A DNA stretch of 64,000 nucleotides from Trinickia acidisoli (GCF_017315725.1 NZ_JAFLRG010000001.1:3038001-3102000), one strand, 5' to 3'. Shown: positions 1 through 9,205, numbered from the stretch's first letter. Notes: generated by a model not told the origin, from the letters alone. Made by a program: numbers and translations.

Positions 1-128
1 GTGCAGCGGCTCGCTCCGCTGCATCGACGCTCGCCGCGGATTGTGTTTCACTCCATGCCTGGAGTAGGAAGCGGCGCGCTTGCGCCACGCAGTAAGGGCA
101 GCAATCGGCGTGCCCGATCGCCAATCTT

Positions 129-929
129 CTACCTCCCGCCAAACGCCGCCGGTCGCCTCTCCGAAAACGCAATCAACCCTTCGCTGAAATCCGCGCTTTC
201 GCATGCCTGCCGGCGCAGCTCGGCAATCTGTTCCATCGCCTGAACGGGCATCGGTTGCAGATCTTCGAGTATCCGCAGTTGTTCCTTCACGGCCCGGATC
301 GCGAGCGGCGCTTTGCTTGCGATTGCGCGCGCCAATTCAAGGGCCGTTGCTTCCAGTTTGTCAGCGTCGACCAAACGATTGATCACGCCGAAGCGTTCCG
401 CACGCGCCGCATCGAGTGGCTGCGCACTGAAGAACATCTCCTTCAATACGTGAATCGGCATGTTGTTGAAGAAGCGCAGCAGGCCGCTCATCGTGTAGGG
501 CAAGCCGATGGTCGCCGGGGTCATCGTGAAACGCGCGCTATCGTCGGCAACGACGAGGTCGCAACTCATCGCCAGATCGACCGCGCCACCCCACGCGGAG
601 CCCGACACCATCGCGATCACCACGCCAGGGTACGCGCGGACGCGACGCAACACCTGCTCCAACGGCTTGCCGTGGGCGATGGGGTCGCGATCGTGCACCA
701 ACTCTCCGAGGTCGTGGCCCGCGCTCCAAACGTCCTGCCCAACGCCGCTGCCCAGTATCACGACCGGTATTCGCCGGGTCGCAAGATCGACGAGCTGCGC
801 GTCGAGCTCGCGCAACAACGCCGCGCTAAGGGCATTGCGGCGCGTAGGATGGCCGAACGTCAAGCGTGCGATCCGTTCATCCACGATATCGACCGTTACC
901 GTAAACGGCGTAGCGTTCGGTGTGCTCAT
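129..929 (-). CDS. scpB: Methylmalonyl-CoA decarboxylase-like enoyl-CoA hydratase family protein
   Basis: A 266-residue crotonase-fold protein, predicted to be cytosolic. It resembles E. coli ScpB/YgfG, which decarboxylates methylmalonyl-CoA to propionyl-CoA. Visible matches are SAGHD (69-73, with His72 where ScpB has its active-site His), the oxyanion-hole stretch GSAWGGA (110-116), and a Tyr after Pro at 144-145 where ScpB has its catalytic Tyr. A Glu pair typical of true hydratases is not seen. The HVLKEMFFSAQPL segment also follows ScpB closely. It lies 40 bases after a CoA-transferase gene and is last in a three-gene leftward run with an organic-acid transporter. The family assignment is firm; the exact substrate is inferred from these residues. 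Confidence 0.75.
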   Translation of the reverse strand: MSTPNATPFTVTVDIVDERIARLTFGHPTRRNALSAALLRELDAQLVDLATRRIPVVILGSGVGQDVWSAGHDLGELVHDRDPIAHGKPLEQVLRRVRAYPGVVIAMVSGSAWGGAVDLAMSCDLVVADDSARFTMTPATIGLPYTMSGLLRFFNNMPIHVLKEMFFSAQPLDAARAERFGVINRLVDADKLEATALELARAIASKAPLAIRAVKEQLRILEDLQPMPVQAMEQIAELRRQACESADFSEGLIAFSERRPAAFGGR

Positions 930-969
930 TGTGTGCCCTCGACAGCATGTTCCAAGTTTTTCGGTCTCA

Positions 970-2229
970 TCATTGCGTTACTCCGGCCGCGCGTTCCACG
1001 GCCCTCTCCAGCGGTGAATACTCGCCCTGTTGATGTATCGCTTTAGCGGCGAGCAGTGCCTGAATCGACACCTCATCGAAACCCGCCTCGCGCAATACGT
1101 CGACCGTATGTTCGCCGAGGCCCGGCGGCGCATGCCGGCTGACGTGACGCGGAGCATCGCCCGCCGCCCCTGAACTCGACAAAGGCGTCACGACCTGACG
1201 CAGCGCGCCGAGCGTTGGGTGCTCGAGCGTTTCCACCAACCGGCAATGCTGCACCTGTGGATCGTCGAACACTTCATCCACCGTATTGATCGGGCCGGCG
1301 GGCAGCCCAGCGTCGATAAAAAGTTCAGTCCACTCCCGTTTGCCGCGCGTCTTCAAGCGCCCTTCCAACGCAATCTTCAACTCATCGCGATGCGCCACTC
1401 GGGCTTCGTTGGTCGCGAAGCGCGGATCGTCCGGCAACGTCGGCAAATCGAGCAATTGGCACAGGCGCAACCACATATCCGACGTGATCGGCGCAATGTT
1501 GAGCGGGCCGTCAGCGGTGTCGAACACGCCGTAAGGCGCGATCACCGCGTGCGCGTTGCCGGTACGACGTGCAACATCGCCAAGGCTCAGGTAGCGCTGA
1601 CCATGCACGCTCAGCAGCCCCACCAGACTCGCGAGCAACGACGTGGTCACATGCTGGCCGCGCCCGGTTCGCTCACGCTCCAATAACGCGGACAGTATCG
1701 CCATCGTGAGCCACATGCCGGAGCTCAGGTCGCCGATCGCGGTGCCGGTGCGCGTGGGGTCGCCATCGGCGAAACCCGTCAGGCTCATCAACCCGGAATA
1801 GCCTTGCGCGATCTGATCGAAACCCGGCCAGCCGCTCATCGGACCATCGGCGCCGAACGCGTTGATGCTGCCCATCACCAGCCGCGGATTGCGTGCGCTG
1901 AGGACGTCGTAGCCGAGTCCCATGCTGTCGATGGTGCCGGGCTTGAAGTTCTCGATCACCACGTCGGCATCGTCGACCAGCCGGTGGATCGCGGCCAATC
2001 CTTCCGGGTGGCGAAAGTCGATGCACACGCCGCGCTTGTTGCGGTTGCAGGAGAGATAGTAGGTACTGACGCCGCGGTCGAACGGCCCCCAAGTTCGGCT
2101 CATGTCACCGCGCGGGCCCGGCTCGACCTTGACGACGTCCGCGCCGAGGTCGGCCAGCACCATCGAGCAGAACGGCCCCGATAGCGCTCGGCTCAGCTCC
2201 ACGACCTTGATTCCTTGTAACGCTTGCAT
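970..2229 (-). CDS. CaiB/BaiF class III CoA-transferase
   Basis: A 419-residue family III CoA-transferase that would move CoA between a donor thioester and a carboxylic acid. The N-terminus (GIKVVELSRALSGPFCSM, then LADLGADVVKVE) and the Asp in GDLSSGM, equivalent to the acyl-enzyme Asp, are typical. I chose ATG 2229, preceded by GAGGAACGA, over an in-frame ATG at 2274, because homologues start just before the conserved beta strand. It lies between the MFS gene and the decarboxylase-like gene, so it probably activates the imported acid as its CoA ester. The natural acid is not visible in the sequence. Confidence 0.85.
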   Translation of the reverse strand: MQALQGIKVVELSRALSGPFCSMVLADLGADVVKVEPGPRGDMSRTWGPFDRGVSTYYLSCNRNKRGVCIDFRHPEGLAAIHRLVDDADVVIENFKPGTIDSMGLGYDVLSARNPRLVMGSINAFGADGPMSGWPGFDQIAQGYSGLMSLTGFADGDPTRTGTAIGDLSSGMWLTMAILSALLERERTGRGQHVTTSLLASLVGLLSVHGQRYLSLGDVARRTGNAHAVIAPYGVFDTADGPLNIAPITSDMWLRLCQLLDLPTLPDDPRFATNEARVAHRDELKIALEGRLKTRGKREWTELFIDAGLPAGPINTVDEVFDDPQVQHCRLVETLEHPTLGALRQVVTPLSSSGAAGDAPRHVSRHAPPGLGEHTVDVLREAGFDEVSIQALLAAKAIHQQGEYSPLERAVERAAGVTQ

Positions 2230-2289
2230 TTCGTTCCTCAACGAATGGATAACGCGGCGAATAGTCCGCGGCATGCGCTCGACGCGGCG

Positions 2290-3618
2290 CTATTCCGGCA
2301 GCGTCTGATGACGAGTCTCGACAGCGAACGGCAAGATCAGCATGCCGATCGCAAAAGCCACCGCTGTCCAGGCAACCGGCAGTCCGAGCGAACCTTGCCA
2401 ATGAATCGCTGCAGCCAGCAGAAAATTCACGCCCGCGCCAAGCAGGCGGCCCACCGATGCATTGAAGGCAAACGCGGTCGCGCGGATCCTGGTCGGATAT
2501 TGCTCGGGCAGCCATAGCGAAAAGATCGCGAAATTGCCGCCGAAGAACCCGAGGAACAGCAGCGACACCATGAAGGCATCAAGTCCATTCGGTAGGTAGA
2601 AGACCCAGCCAAACGCGAACACGATCGACACGGCCATGCCGGCGAAGTACGCGCCGAGCGCGAGCCGCCGTCCGAGCCGTTCCGCTAGCCACGGCGCCGC
2701 CAGGCAGCCGAGAATCGTCGCGACCGACAACAGCGCCGCGCCGATCGATGCGAGATGCACGGCGCCGATTGTGTCGATACCGGCGCGCCTCGCTAGGGTC
2801 ACGACCGCGCTCGCTTCGTAGACCGACCCGGCCCACAAGCCGATGATCGCGACACCCACGAGGCTGGCGCTGGTCAGCGTCCGGCGTCGATAAGCCGGTG
2901 CGAAGATCTCCAGCAACGGCCCGCGGCCCGGCGCAGTCGGCGTATTCGTATGACCGACGCCATGCGCGGCCTTGCGCCATCGGTTCGGCTCCTTCACCTT
3001 GAGCACCGTAAAGATCGCCAGCAACGCGGGGGCGAGACCGCACAGGAACATCGCGCGCCAACCGTACGTCGCGCCAACCGTATAGTTCAGGAAAGCGGCG
3101 AGAAAGAAGCCGAGGTAATAACCGGTCTGCAGATAGCCCGCGCCCATCTTGCGGCGATCTTCCGGCCAGCCCTCGGCGACATAGGTACCGGCCAGCGCCC
3201 ATTCGCCGCCCACGCCGATGCCCGCAATCAGCCGGAATGCCGCCAGTTCCCAGACGTTGTGCGAGAGCGCCGCGGCGCCGGTGAACACCGAGTAGATCAG
3301 AATGCTCGCGGCCAGCGTTTTGGCGCGGCCGAAGCGGTCCGCGAGCGGCCCCCAGATGAACGACAGGCCCCAGCCGATCAGAAACAGTGCGAACAGGATC
3401 GAGCCGTACATACCCAGATTGCCCGGCGTCGCGGCAATGCCCGAGACGGGCAGCAACTCGGTCAGCGCCGGGATCAGCACCAGCGCGTAAATCACCGAAT
3501 CCACACCGTCCAGCACCCATCCCGCGTAAACCGCCCAGAAGCCGCCTATCTGCTCGCGGGTAAGGGGCGTGCGCCGGGGCTTGATCCCCTGCGCCGGTGC
3601 AGCGATCACTTTGGACAT
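2290..3618 (-). CDS. MFS transporter, organic-acid type
   Basis: A 442-residue, very hydrophobic inner-membrane carrier of the major facilitator superfamily. Motif A (GPLADRFGR, 90-98) lies in the first cytoplasmic loop, and the acidic pair LDGVD (36-40) sits in helix 1, as in proton-coupled carriers of aromatic or short carboxylic acids (AAHS/MHS type). A second motif-A-like stretch (LAERLGRRLAL) marks the C-terminal half. The start ATG follows GGAGACAAGG. It is first of the leftward trio and divergent from a LysR gene. Import of the acid handled by the two downstream CoA enzymes is an inference from context. Confidence 0.8.
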   Translation of the reverse strand: MSKVIAAPAQGIKPRRTPLTREQIGGFWAVYAGWVLDGVDSVIYALVLIPALTELLPVSGIAATPGNLGMYGSILFALFLIGWGLSFIWGPLADRFGRAKTLAASILIYSVFTGAAALSHNVWELAAFRLIAGIGVGGEWALAGTYVAEGWPEDRRKMGAGYLQTGYYLGFFLAAFLNYTVGATYGWRAMFLCGLAPALLAIFTVLKVKEPNRWRKAAHGVGHTNTPTAPGRGPLLEIFAPAYRRRTLTSASLVGVAIIGLWAGSVYEASAVVTLARRAGIDTIGAVHLASIGAALLSVATILGCLAAPWLAERLGRRLALGAYFAGMAVSIVFAFGWVFYLPNGLDAFMVSLLFLGFFGGNFAIFSLWLPEQYPTRIRATAFAFNASVGRLLGAGVNFLLAAAIHWQGSLGLPVAWTAVAFAIGMLILPFAVETRHQTLPE

Positions 3619-3702
3619 CCTTGTCTCCTGGCCAGCCTGCGCCGACCGTTCTGAAGCAGCGCCAACCAGTCAGGCCGGGCACGCTTCGGTTTTTGTGGAG
3701 CC

Positions 3703-3743
3703 AGTATAAAAACGTGATCGATAAAGGAAAAATATGATATTCC
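3703..3743. promoter_or_regulatory. Divergent promoter with candidate LysR operator
   Basis: The gap between the MFS and LysR genes is A+T-rich. On the minus strand a TATACT (3708-3703) could be the -10 box of the MFS operon. The partly palindromic GGAA...TTCC element at 3726-3743 would cover its poor -35 region at 17-base spacing, which is where a LysR-type activator normally acts. Assignment is by eye only. Confidence 0.4.
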
Positions 3744-3791
3744 TCTGATTCAAGCTGATTTCGTTATGAAATGAAGAGGCACGGAGCGCGC

Positions 3792-4706
3792 ATGGACCTG
3801 CGGCAATTGCGGTATTTCGTGAAGGTGGTGGAGTGCGGCAACGTCACGCGAGCAGCCGAGGCGCTGCATATCGCGCAGCCTGCGATCAGCCAGCAGATGC
3901 GCAATCTGGAGCGCGATCTGGGCATGCAATTGCTCGAGCGCAGCGTGCAGGGCGTGGCACCCACCGCGGCCGGGCAAACGCTTTATCGGCACGCTGTCGA
4001 ATTGCTGCGGCAAGCCGACAGCACGCGCGAACTGCTGCGTCAGGATGACGAGCTTCCGCAAGGCAGAGTGTCGGTTGCCATGCCGTCGAGCACGGCGCGG
4101 ATGGTGGCGATTCCGCTCGCACGCATGATTCGCGACCGCTACCCCGGCATCGCGCTGGAATTGGTCGAGGCGCCGAGCGCCGAACTCGGCAATCTGATCG
4201 GCAGCGGACGCGTGGAACTTGCCGTGGTGGTCGACGCGGTCGAAACGCGCGGCGTCGCCGCGCAGCGTCTGCTCACCGAAGCGCTGTACCTGATTGCGTG
4301 GCCGGAATTTCCGATGCCGAGCGAGCCGGTGGCGATTGCGGAACTGGCCCGCATGCCGCTGATCCTGCCGAGCGCGCCGAATACGATACGCAGCCGCGTC
4401 GAGTGGGCGCTGCGCGAAGCCGGGCTGCCGTGCGAGATTCTCTTCGAAGCGAGTTCAACCGCGTTGCTGTTCGCCGCGGTGATGGCGAAGCTAGGCGTGA
4501 CGATCCTGCCGTGGACGGCGGCGCATGTCGAACTCGATGAGCGCAAGCTCAAGCTGGCCAAGGTCGATCACCGGCTGTTCTCGCGCGATCTATCGCTCTG
4601 CTGGCACGATACGGCCTTGCTGAGCAACGCCGTGCAAAAGGTCAAGGCGACCCTACTCGAACTGTTCGACAGCCTTGGGAAGCGAGCGGAGTGGATGACG
4701 AATTAG
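3792..4706 (+). CDS. LysR-family transcriptional regulator
   Basis: A 304-residue LysR-type regulator. The N-terminal winged helix-turn-helix begins MDLRQLRYFVKV and contains AEALHIAQPAISQQMRNLE. The remainder is the periplasmic-binding-like effector domain. An in-frame ATG at 3771 would add seven residues, but the family start is the ATG at 3792. It is divergent from the MFS/CoA-transferase/decarboxylase operon with about 170 bases between them, the usual layout for a LysR regulator controlling its neighbour. The inducer is unknown and is presumably the acid or its CoA ester. Confidence 0.88.
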   Translation: MDLRQLRYFVKVVECGNVTRAAEALHIAQPAISQQMRNLERDLGMQLLERSVQGVAPTAAGQTLYRHAVELLRQADSTRELLRQDDELPQGRVSVAMPSSTARMVAIPLARMIRDRYPGIALELVEAPSAELGNLIGSGRVELAVVVDAVETRGVAAQRLLTEALYLIAWPEFPMPSEPVAIAELARMPLILPSAPNTIRSRVEWALREAGLPCEILFEASSTALLFAAVMAKLGVTILPWTAAHVELDERKLKLAKVDHRLFSRDLSLCWHDTALLSNAVQKVKATLLELFDSLGKRAEWMTN

Positions 4707-4903
4707 CGTGTGCGCGCCTCGAGACGCCCGCCTCCGCCGCACGCGCCAGACGTGGAAGGCCGCGTCGCGCATGCCGCTCGCTTTACGCTCCATTGCCTAG
4801 AATCAGCTTACATGCGGGCGCTTGCGCTCGACGCGAGCGACGGTACGGCCGTCGAGCCTGCATGCGTGAAGCACGATTCGAGGTATTGGTAAGGGGAATC
4901 GTC

Positions 4904-5197
4904 ATGGCGACTTACGTGGTTCTTGCACAATTCACCGACCAGGGTATTCGTACGGTAAAAAACAGCGCACAGCGCGCCACCCAGGCGGCGGAGATGGCCA
5001 AGTCCTTTGGCTGCGAAATGAAGGAAATCTACTGGACATTGGGGGCCTATGACATCGTCACGATCGTGGAGGCTTCGGACGAACAAAGCTTCATGTCATT
5101 TGGTCTCGCACTCGGCTCTGCGGGGAATGTCCGCACGCAAACGCTCCGCGCATTCACGAAAGACGAATTCGCTGGTCTTCTCGGCAAGCTCCAATAA
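4904..5197 (+). CDS. GYD-domain protein
   Basis: A 97-residue single-domain GYD protein (ferredoxin-like fold). It begins MATYVVLAQFTDQG and carries WTLGAYDIV at 44-52, the variant of the GYD signature that names the family. It is probably a small cytosolic oligomer. The ATG at 4904 is preceded by AAGGGGA and is preferred to an upstream in-frame start at 4691. It lies downstream of the LysR gene but 197 bases away, so it is probably separately transcribed. The biochemical role of the family is not known. Confidence 0.8.
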   Translation: MATYVVLAQFTDQGIRTVKNSAQRATQAAEMAKSFGCEMKEIYWTLGAYDIVTIVEASDEQSFMSFGLALGSAGNVRTQTLRAFTKDEFAGLLGKLQ

Positions 5198-5373
5198 GCG
5201 AGCGAGCCATCGCTTTCTCGGGCGCGACATAACAGGTCGACTCGCTCCATACGTTGCGCCCCTGTGTTGCGGCAGCGCTTCTGCCATCTATTTTTGCGAT
5301 ATCGTTGCGCTTACTCGGCGCCTCGCCATCGCGTGGAGCCACGGGCTCGTTCACAACGACAACGACACTAACG

Positions 5374-5847
5374 ATGACTCATCCCAACACCGAGTTGATT
5401 CAACGCTTCTACGAGGCCTTTCAGCGGCGCGACGCCACGGCGATGGTTGCCTGCTATGCCGACGACGTCGTCTTCAGCGATCCGGTGTTCGGTGAGCTGC
5501 ACGGCGAGTCCGCACGCGATATGTGGCGCATGCTGGTGCAGCGTGCGCAGGCGTTTTCCTTGACGTTTGCCGACGTCGACGCGAACGAACAGACCGGGCG
5601 GGCGCAGTGGGTCGCGCGCTATCTGTTCAGTCAGACCGGCCACACGGTGGTGAATCGGATCGAGGCGCGCTTTGTGTTTCGTGACGGGCGCATTGTCGAG
5701 CATCGCGACAACTTCGATCTATGGCGCTGGGCGCGCCAAGCGCTCGGCCCGAAAGGGGCCTTGCTCGGCTGGACACCTTTCGTGCAACGCGCGATCCGAG
5801 CGCAAGCGAGTAGCAGTCTCGCGGCTTATCGGGCCAAGCGGCAGTAA
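5374..5847 (+). CDS. NTF2-like (SnoaL-type) protein
   Basis: A 157-residue protein of the NTF2/SnoaL fold: helix TELIQRFYEAFQRRD, then CYADDVVFSDPVF, and a C-terminal strand RDGRIVEHRDNFDLWRW. The family includes ketosteroid-isomerase-like enzymes and many proteins of unknown role. The ATG at 5374 begins the conserved first helix; an upstream in-frame start at 5254 would add unlike sequence. No clear operon partner. No catalytic function is claimed. Confidence 0.75.
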   Translation: MTHPNTELIQRFYEAFQRRDATAMVACYADDVVFSDPVFGELHGESARDMWRMLVQRAQAFSLTFADVDANEQTGRAQWVARYLFSQTGHTVVNRIEARFVFRDGRIVEHRDNFDLWRWARQALGPKGALLGWTPFVQRAIRAQASSSLAAYRAKRQ

Positions 5848-5926
5848 GACCTCGCGTGCGCCCAACGCAAACGCTCTGTGCCGTTGCACCCTCAACCGCG
5901 GCCCCAGCGACGACCTCTTCGTGCGC

Positions 5927-7039
5927 TCAGGCGACGTAGAGGGTCCGAAAGCGCGTGGGTTCATCGGGATCGCGATCAGCGACTTGGACGGGTGGCCAAG
6001 TCCATTGCCATACGCTGATGCCTGGCGCTCGCGAGAACTGGATCTTTCCTCGAGTGCCTTCGACGACAACGCGCGACCAAGACTCGGTACCGAGCGGCCG
6101 ATCCACGCCCTGGGACCGCAACACATCGGCGAGGACAGTGAGCGTGTCGTAGCCCTCGAAGGCGACGAATGAGGGCGCTTCGGCCAATCGCTCTCGGAGG
6201 GCCGCATCGACTCGTACACCGAGTGAGCTGAGGCGCTCGGGCAAGTAGCGCAAGAACGGAATCGAAGTGCCCTCGCGCCCCAGCAACGTCGCCCACTCGG
6301 CGAACTCCGGTTGCCCCGCCGGAGCGCCAATCAGTATCCCGGCCAGACGCGGATCGCGGCGAACGGACCTGACGATCGGCACCGCCGGCTCCGGGTAGCC
6401 GACCAGCAGAAGGAGAGCGGTCACGCGATGGTCGACCAGTTCGTCGCACACGACCTTGGGCGCACGCGCGCCCGTGTCGAGTTCGAGGACGGTGCCCCCG
6501 CGCGGAGCAAGGTAGTCCCGCAGAATGCGGGTCCCGGATGCCCAGTAGACACTCGATTGAGTTGCCACGGCGATTCGACGGTGGCCCGCGCTGAGGAGGA
6601 AGTCTGCGTAGATCTGCCAACCGTGAGACTGTGCCGGAGCAAGGCGCGCGACCCAATCCGTCGGCTGTTCGGTGAGTGCGTCGAGAACCGCTGACGAGCA
6701 CAGGAACGGCAGGCCGAGGGCATCGGCCCGGGCTGCTACGGCGCGAGCGACGACGCTGTGATACTCCCCCGCCAACGCGGCCGCGCCTAGGCGAGCCAAC
6801 TCATCCACGGCCGCTGTGGCCCGCTGTGGATCAGCCGCGGTGTCTCGAACGATCAGTTCGAGTGGCTTTCCAAGAATGCCGCCGGTGACGTTCACTTCCC
6901 GAGCGGCCAGATCGAGGCCAGCCAGTAAGTGTCGACCGGCCTCGATCCAGCCGGGTCGGCTCAACGGAACAAGCGCACCGATCCGGACGGATGGCCCGTC
7001 GATCCGTTCCGCTCTGGATGGCGATTGTGATGTGTCCAC
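5927..7039 (-). CDS. Type 1 periplasmic-binding-fold protein without signal peptide
   Basis: A 370-residue protein of the Leu/Ile/Val-binding (type 1) fold: VRIGALVPLSRPG, AAREVNVTGGILGKPLELIVRDTAADP and ALAGEYHSVVARAVA are typical of ABC-transporter ligand-binding proteins and of cytosolic sensors such as AmiC. The N-terminus is polar (MDTSQSPSRAERIDG), with no hydrophobic signal segment and no lipobox, and no permease or ATPase gene is adjacent. It may therefore act inside the cell as a ligand sensor, or its true N-terminus may have been lost. Fold confident, role open. Confidence 0.7.
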   Translation of the reverse strand: MDTSQSPSRAERIDGPSVRIGALVPLSRPGWIEAGRHLLAGLDLAAREVNVTGGILGKPLELIVRDTAADPQRATAAVDELARLGAAALAGEYHSVVARAVAARADALGLPFLCSSAVLDALTEQPTDWVARLAPAQSHGWQIYADFLLSAGHRRIAVATQSSVYWASGTRILRDYLAPRGGTVLELDTGARAPKVVCDELVDHRVTALLLLVGYPEPAVPIVRSVRRDPRLAGILIGAPAGQPEFAEWATLLGREGTSIPFLRYLPERLSSLGVRVDAALRERLAEAPSFVAFEGYDTLTVLADVLRSQGVDRPLGTESWSRVVVEGTRGKIQFSRAPGISVWQWTWPPVQVADRDPDEPTRFRTLYVA

Positions 7040-7525
7040 CTGTCAAGGTCTCCCATGCGATAGGTCGCGGGAAATGAAAATGCCGGTGACTAGGCCGGAA
7101 GGTCGAGTCCGAAGGGATGGATTTCGCACATGACTGACTCCCGGAGCATGGCGTGGCCGAACAAAATACCGGCCGGATAACCGGATTGTTTCGACAAAAT
7201 GAGGCCGATGACATGCACAGTTATAAAAAGCTTGACTCTACTGTTCGGTCAAATTCGCTGAACACTTAGCGAATGCAGAATGTGATTTTGCCCCCCCCCG
7301 GTAACGGCGTGGAGCTGACGGATCAATTGCTCACGCAAATCGAGACCGCGATACGCGCCCTCCCTTATAATCCGGCATGACCACCTCCGTTTCCCACGCA
7401 ACAATCCCACGGCCGGCATCACCCGTCACGCGATTCATCGATTTGCCGATCGCGCATGCCTCGGCGAGCCCTTCACCATTGACGAATGTGGAATACACGT
7501 CCCGCATGCGGCGCGTGGCGGTCCT
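7040..7525. other. 486-base intergenic region with a 21-base inverted repeat and a C9 run
   Basis: No convincing gene. It holds an inverted repeat with TTGAC at 7232-7236 and GTCAA at 7248-7252, the shape of a TetR-type operator, next to TTATAAAAAG at 7221-7230. A run of nine C lies at 7291-7299, and a TATAAT at 7366-7371 upstream of the RIO kinase gene may be part of its promoter, although no good -35 box is evident. Confidence 0.4.
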
Positions 7526-8383
7526 ATGAAGATACCCAAACGGCTTGTACCGCTTCTCGAAGAAGGACTCATCGACGAAGTCATTGGCCAGTTGATGAGC
7601 GGCAAGGAAGCAACCGTCTACGTCGTACGCAGCGGCGAATCCACGCGTTGTGCCAAGGTCTACAAGGACGCGAAGCAGCGCAGCTTTCGGCAAGCCGCGT
7701 CATATCGGGACGGCCGCAAGGTCAAGAACAGCCGGCAGGCGCGGGCAATGGAAAAAGGGACGCGCTACGGTCGTCAAATGCAGGAAGCGTCATGGCAGAA
7801 CGCCGAAGTGGACGCACTGTTCCGGCTCGCCGACGCAGGTGTACGCGTGCCGCAACCCTACATTTGTACCGATGGCGTGTTGCTGATGGAGCTGGTGATC
7901 GACGCAATGGGTAACGTCGCGCCTCGGCTCAACGATGTCGAACTGAGCGAAGCTCGCGCGCTCGAACTCCACGCGCTGCTGCTCAATCAGGTTGTACGAA
8001 TGCTCTGCGCGGGCGTGATTCACGGCGACCTCTCGGAATACAACATCCTGCTGGCAGCGGATGGGCCGGTGATCATTGATCTGCCGCAGGCCGTCGACGC
8101 AGCCGGCAACAACGACGCCGCCTCGATGCTCAAGCGAGACGTCGACAACCTAGCAGCGTACTTCGGACGGTTTGCTCCGCAAATACTCACCGCGAGTTAT
8201 GGCACGGAAATCTGGGCGCTGTTCGAAGCAGGACGGCTGCACGTCGATGCGGAATTGACCGGCCGCGTCGAAGACGACACGCAACCCGTGGATCTCGATG
8301 AAGTGCTGCAGGCAATTGAAGAGATACGCCTTGAGGAAGACGCGCGAGCGCGGCGACAGCAGGAACTGAGCGCAGGCCGGTAA
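7526..8383 (+). CDS. RIO-type serine kinase
   Basis: A 285-residue RIO-family atypical protein kinase. Visible kinase elements are GKEATVYVV (26-34, flexible nucleotide loop), Lys44 in CAKVYK, the catalytic loop HGDLSEYN (166-173, Asp168 and Asn173) and the metal-binding IIDLPQ (183-188, Asp185). The C-terminus is acidic and rich in Glu/Asp. Bacterial RIO proteins are close to archaeal/eukaryotic Rio1, which acts in small ribosomal subunit maturation; the substrate in proteobacteria is not established. No strong ribosome-binding site precedes the ATG, so the start is the least certain point. Confidence 0.85.
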   Translation: MKIPKRLVPLLEEGLIDEVIGQLMSGKEATVYVVRSGESTRCAKVYKDAKQRSFRQAASYRDGRKVKNSRQARAMEKGTRYGRQMQEASWQNAEVDALFRLADAGVRVPQPYICTDGVLLMELVIDAMGNVAPRLNDVELSEARALELHALLLNQVVRMLCAGVIHGDLSEYNILLAADGPVIIDLPQAVDAAGNNDAASMLKRDVDNLAAYFGRFAPQILTASYGTEIWALFEAGRLHVDAELTGRVEDDTQPVDLDEVLQAIEEIRLEEDARARRQQELSAGR

Positions 8384-8470
8384 CTGCTCTCGATATTCCT
8401 CGAAGTTAGCCCAGGAGGGGGGCTTCGAAGAATGTCGCCGCTTCAGCCAAGATTCACTCAAGATTCACTA

Positions 8471-9022
8471 TCAGCTTGGCCGGCGGAACTCGTTTTCCAC
8501 CCAGCTTACGGCGCTTGCCTTACTGAGCTTGAAGTTCGCAGCCACCTGCACTTGAGCAAGCTGCTCCCCGAAGGCGTCAAGCGCAGTCAATAGCGCGTAA
8601 GGCTCGTCCTCGTCGGGAACGATGTCCAGCGTGATCTCCAATTCGCCATCGCCCGTTGCCGCCGCCACCGTCAGGCTCTTATGCAATTGCGCGCGGAGCT
8701 GCTGCTCGTGCCGGCGCAATACCTCCGACGCCGTTTTCACCAGCGTATTAAATGCCGAGGCATCGAGCGGCTTCGGATCCTTCTTGTTGCGACCCATCGT
8801 CCATGGACCGACAAGCGCGGGCTCCGGCTCACCGTCCTTGATCATTTCGACGGCCCATCCATCGTCGTCCTCGTTCTTGATGACGCGCGCGGTCCAGCCG
8901 TCGTCGCGCCACAGGCCGTCCTCGTGCAGCGTTTCGGAGATTTCCGCGACATCGCTTTCGGTTGTGGAATCGGCGATGAGATCGGTGGCGGAATCGGGTG
9001 ATGGAAAGGACGTATCGGTCAT
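8471..9022 (-). CDS. Conserved hypothetical acidic protein
   Basis: A 183-residue acidic protein that I do not recognise. The first 45 residues are rich in Ser, Thr, Asp and Glu and look disordered. Then comes a compact part (LWRDDGWTARVIKNEDDDGWAV, GPWTMGRNKKDPKPLD) and a C-terminal alpha/beta part ending WVENEFRRPS. ATG 9022 (MTDTSFPS) is preferred to an upstream in-frame start at 9058. Converges with the RIO kinase gene, 87 bases apart. No membrane segment or signal peptide is seen. Confidence 0.6.
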   Translation of the reverse strand: MTDTSFPSPDSATDLIADSTTESDVAEISETLHEDGLWRDDGWTARVIKNEDDDGWAVEMIKDGEPEPALVGPWTMGRNKKDPKPLDASAFNTLVKTASEVLRRHEQQLRAQLHKSLTVAAATGDGELEITLDIVPDEDEPYALLTALDAFGEQLAQVQVAANFKLSKASAVSWVENEFRRPS

Positions 9023-9205
9023 TGCGGGTTCACTGATGTCGTGCAAAGCATTGAGCACAATGCATGGATTCTACCTGCCCGACAAGCGGCGGACGCGCCG
9101 CTGTGACGAACGGATAAGGCGCCGACAACGCCCGCGAAATTGCTGTCGGACTTCTGGGCCGAAGTCGAAGCGGCTCTCAAGAGAAGGGCGACTCCGTGGT
9201 ATGCG

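Noticed and set aside
1..128. Rightward frame at the left edge of the window
   Set aside because: It overlaps the end of the decarboxylase gene in antisense and shows no domain; the edge is taken as intergenic.
7331..7693. Leftward 120-codon frame across the start of the RIO kinase gene
   Set aside because: It is antisense to the kinase N-terminus, has no ribosome-binding site and no recognisable domain.
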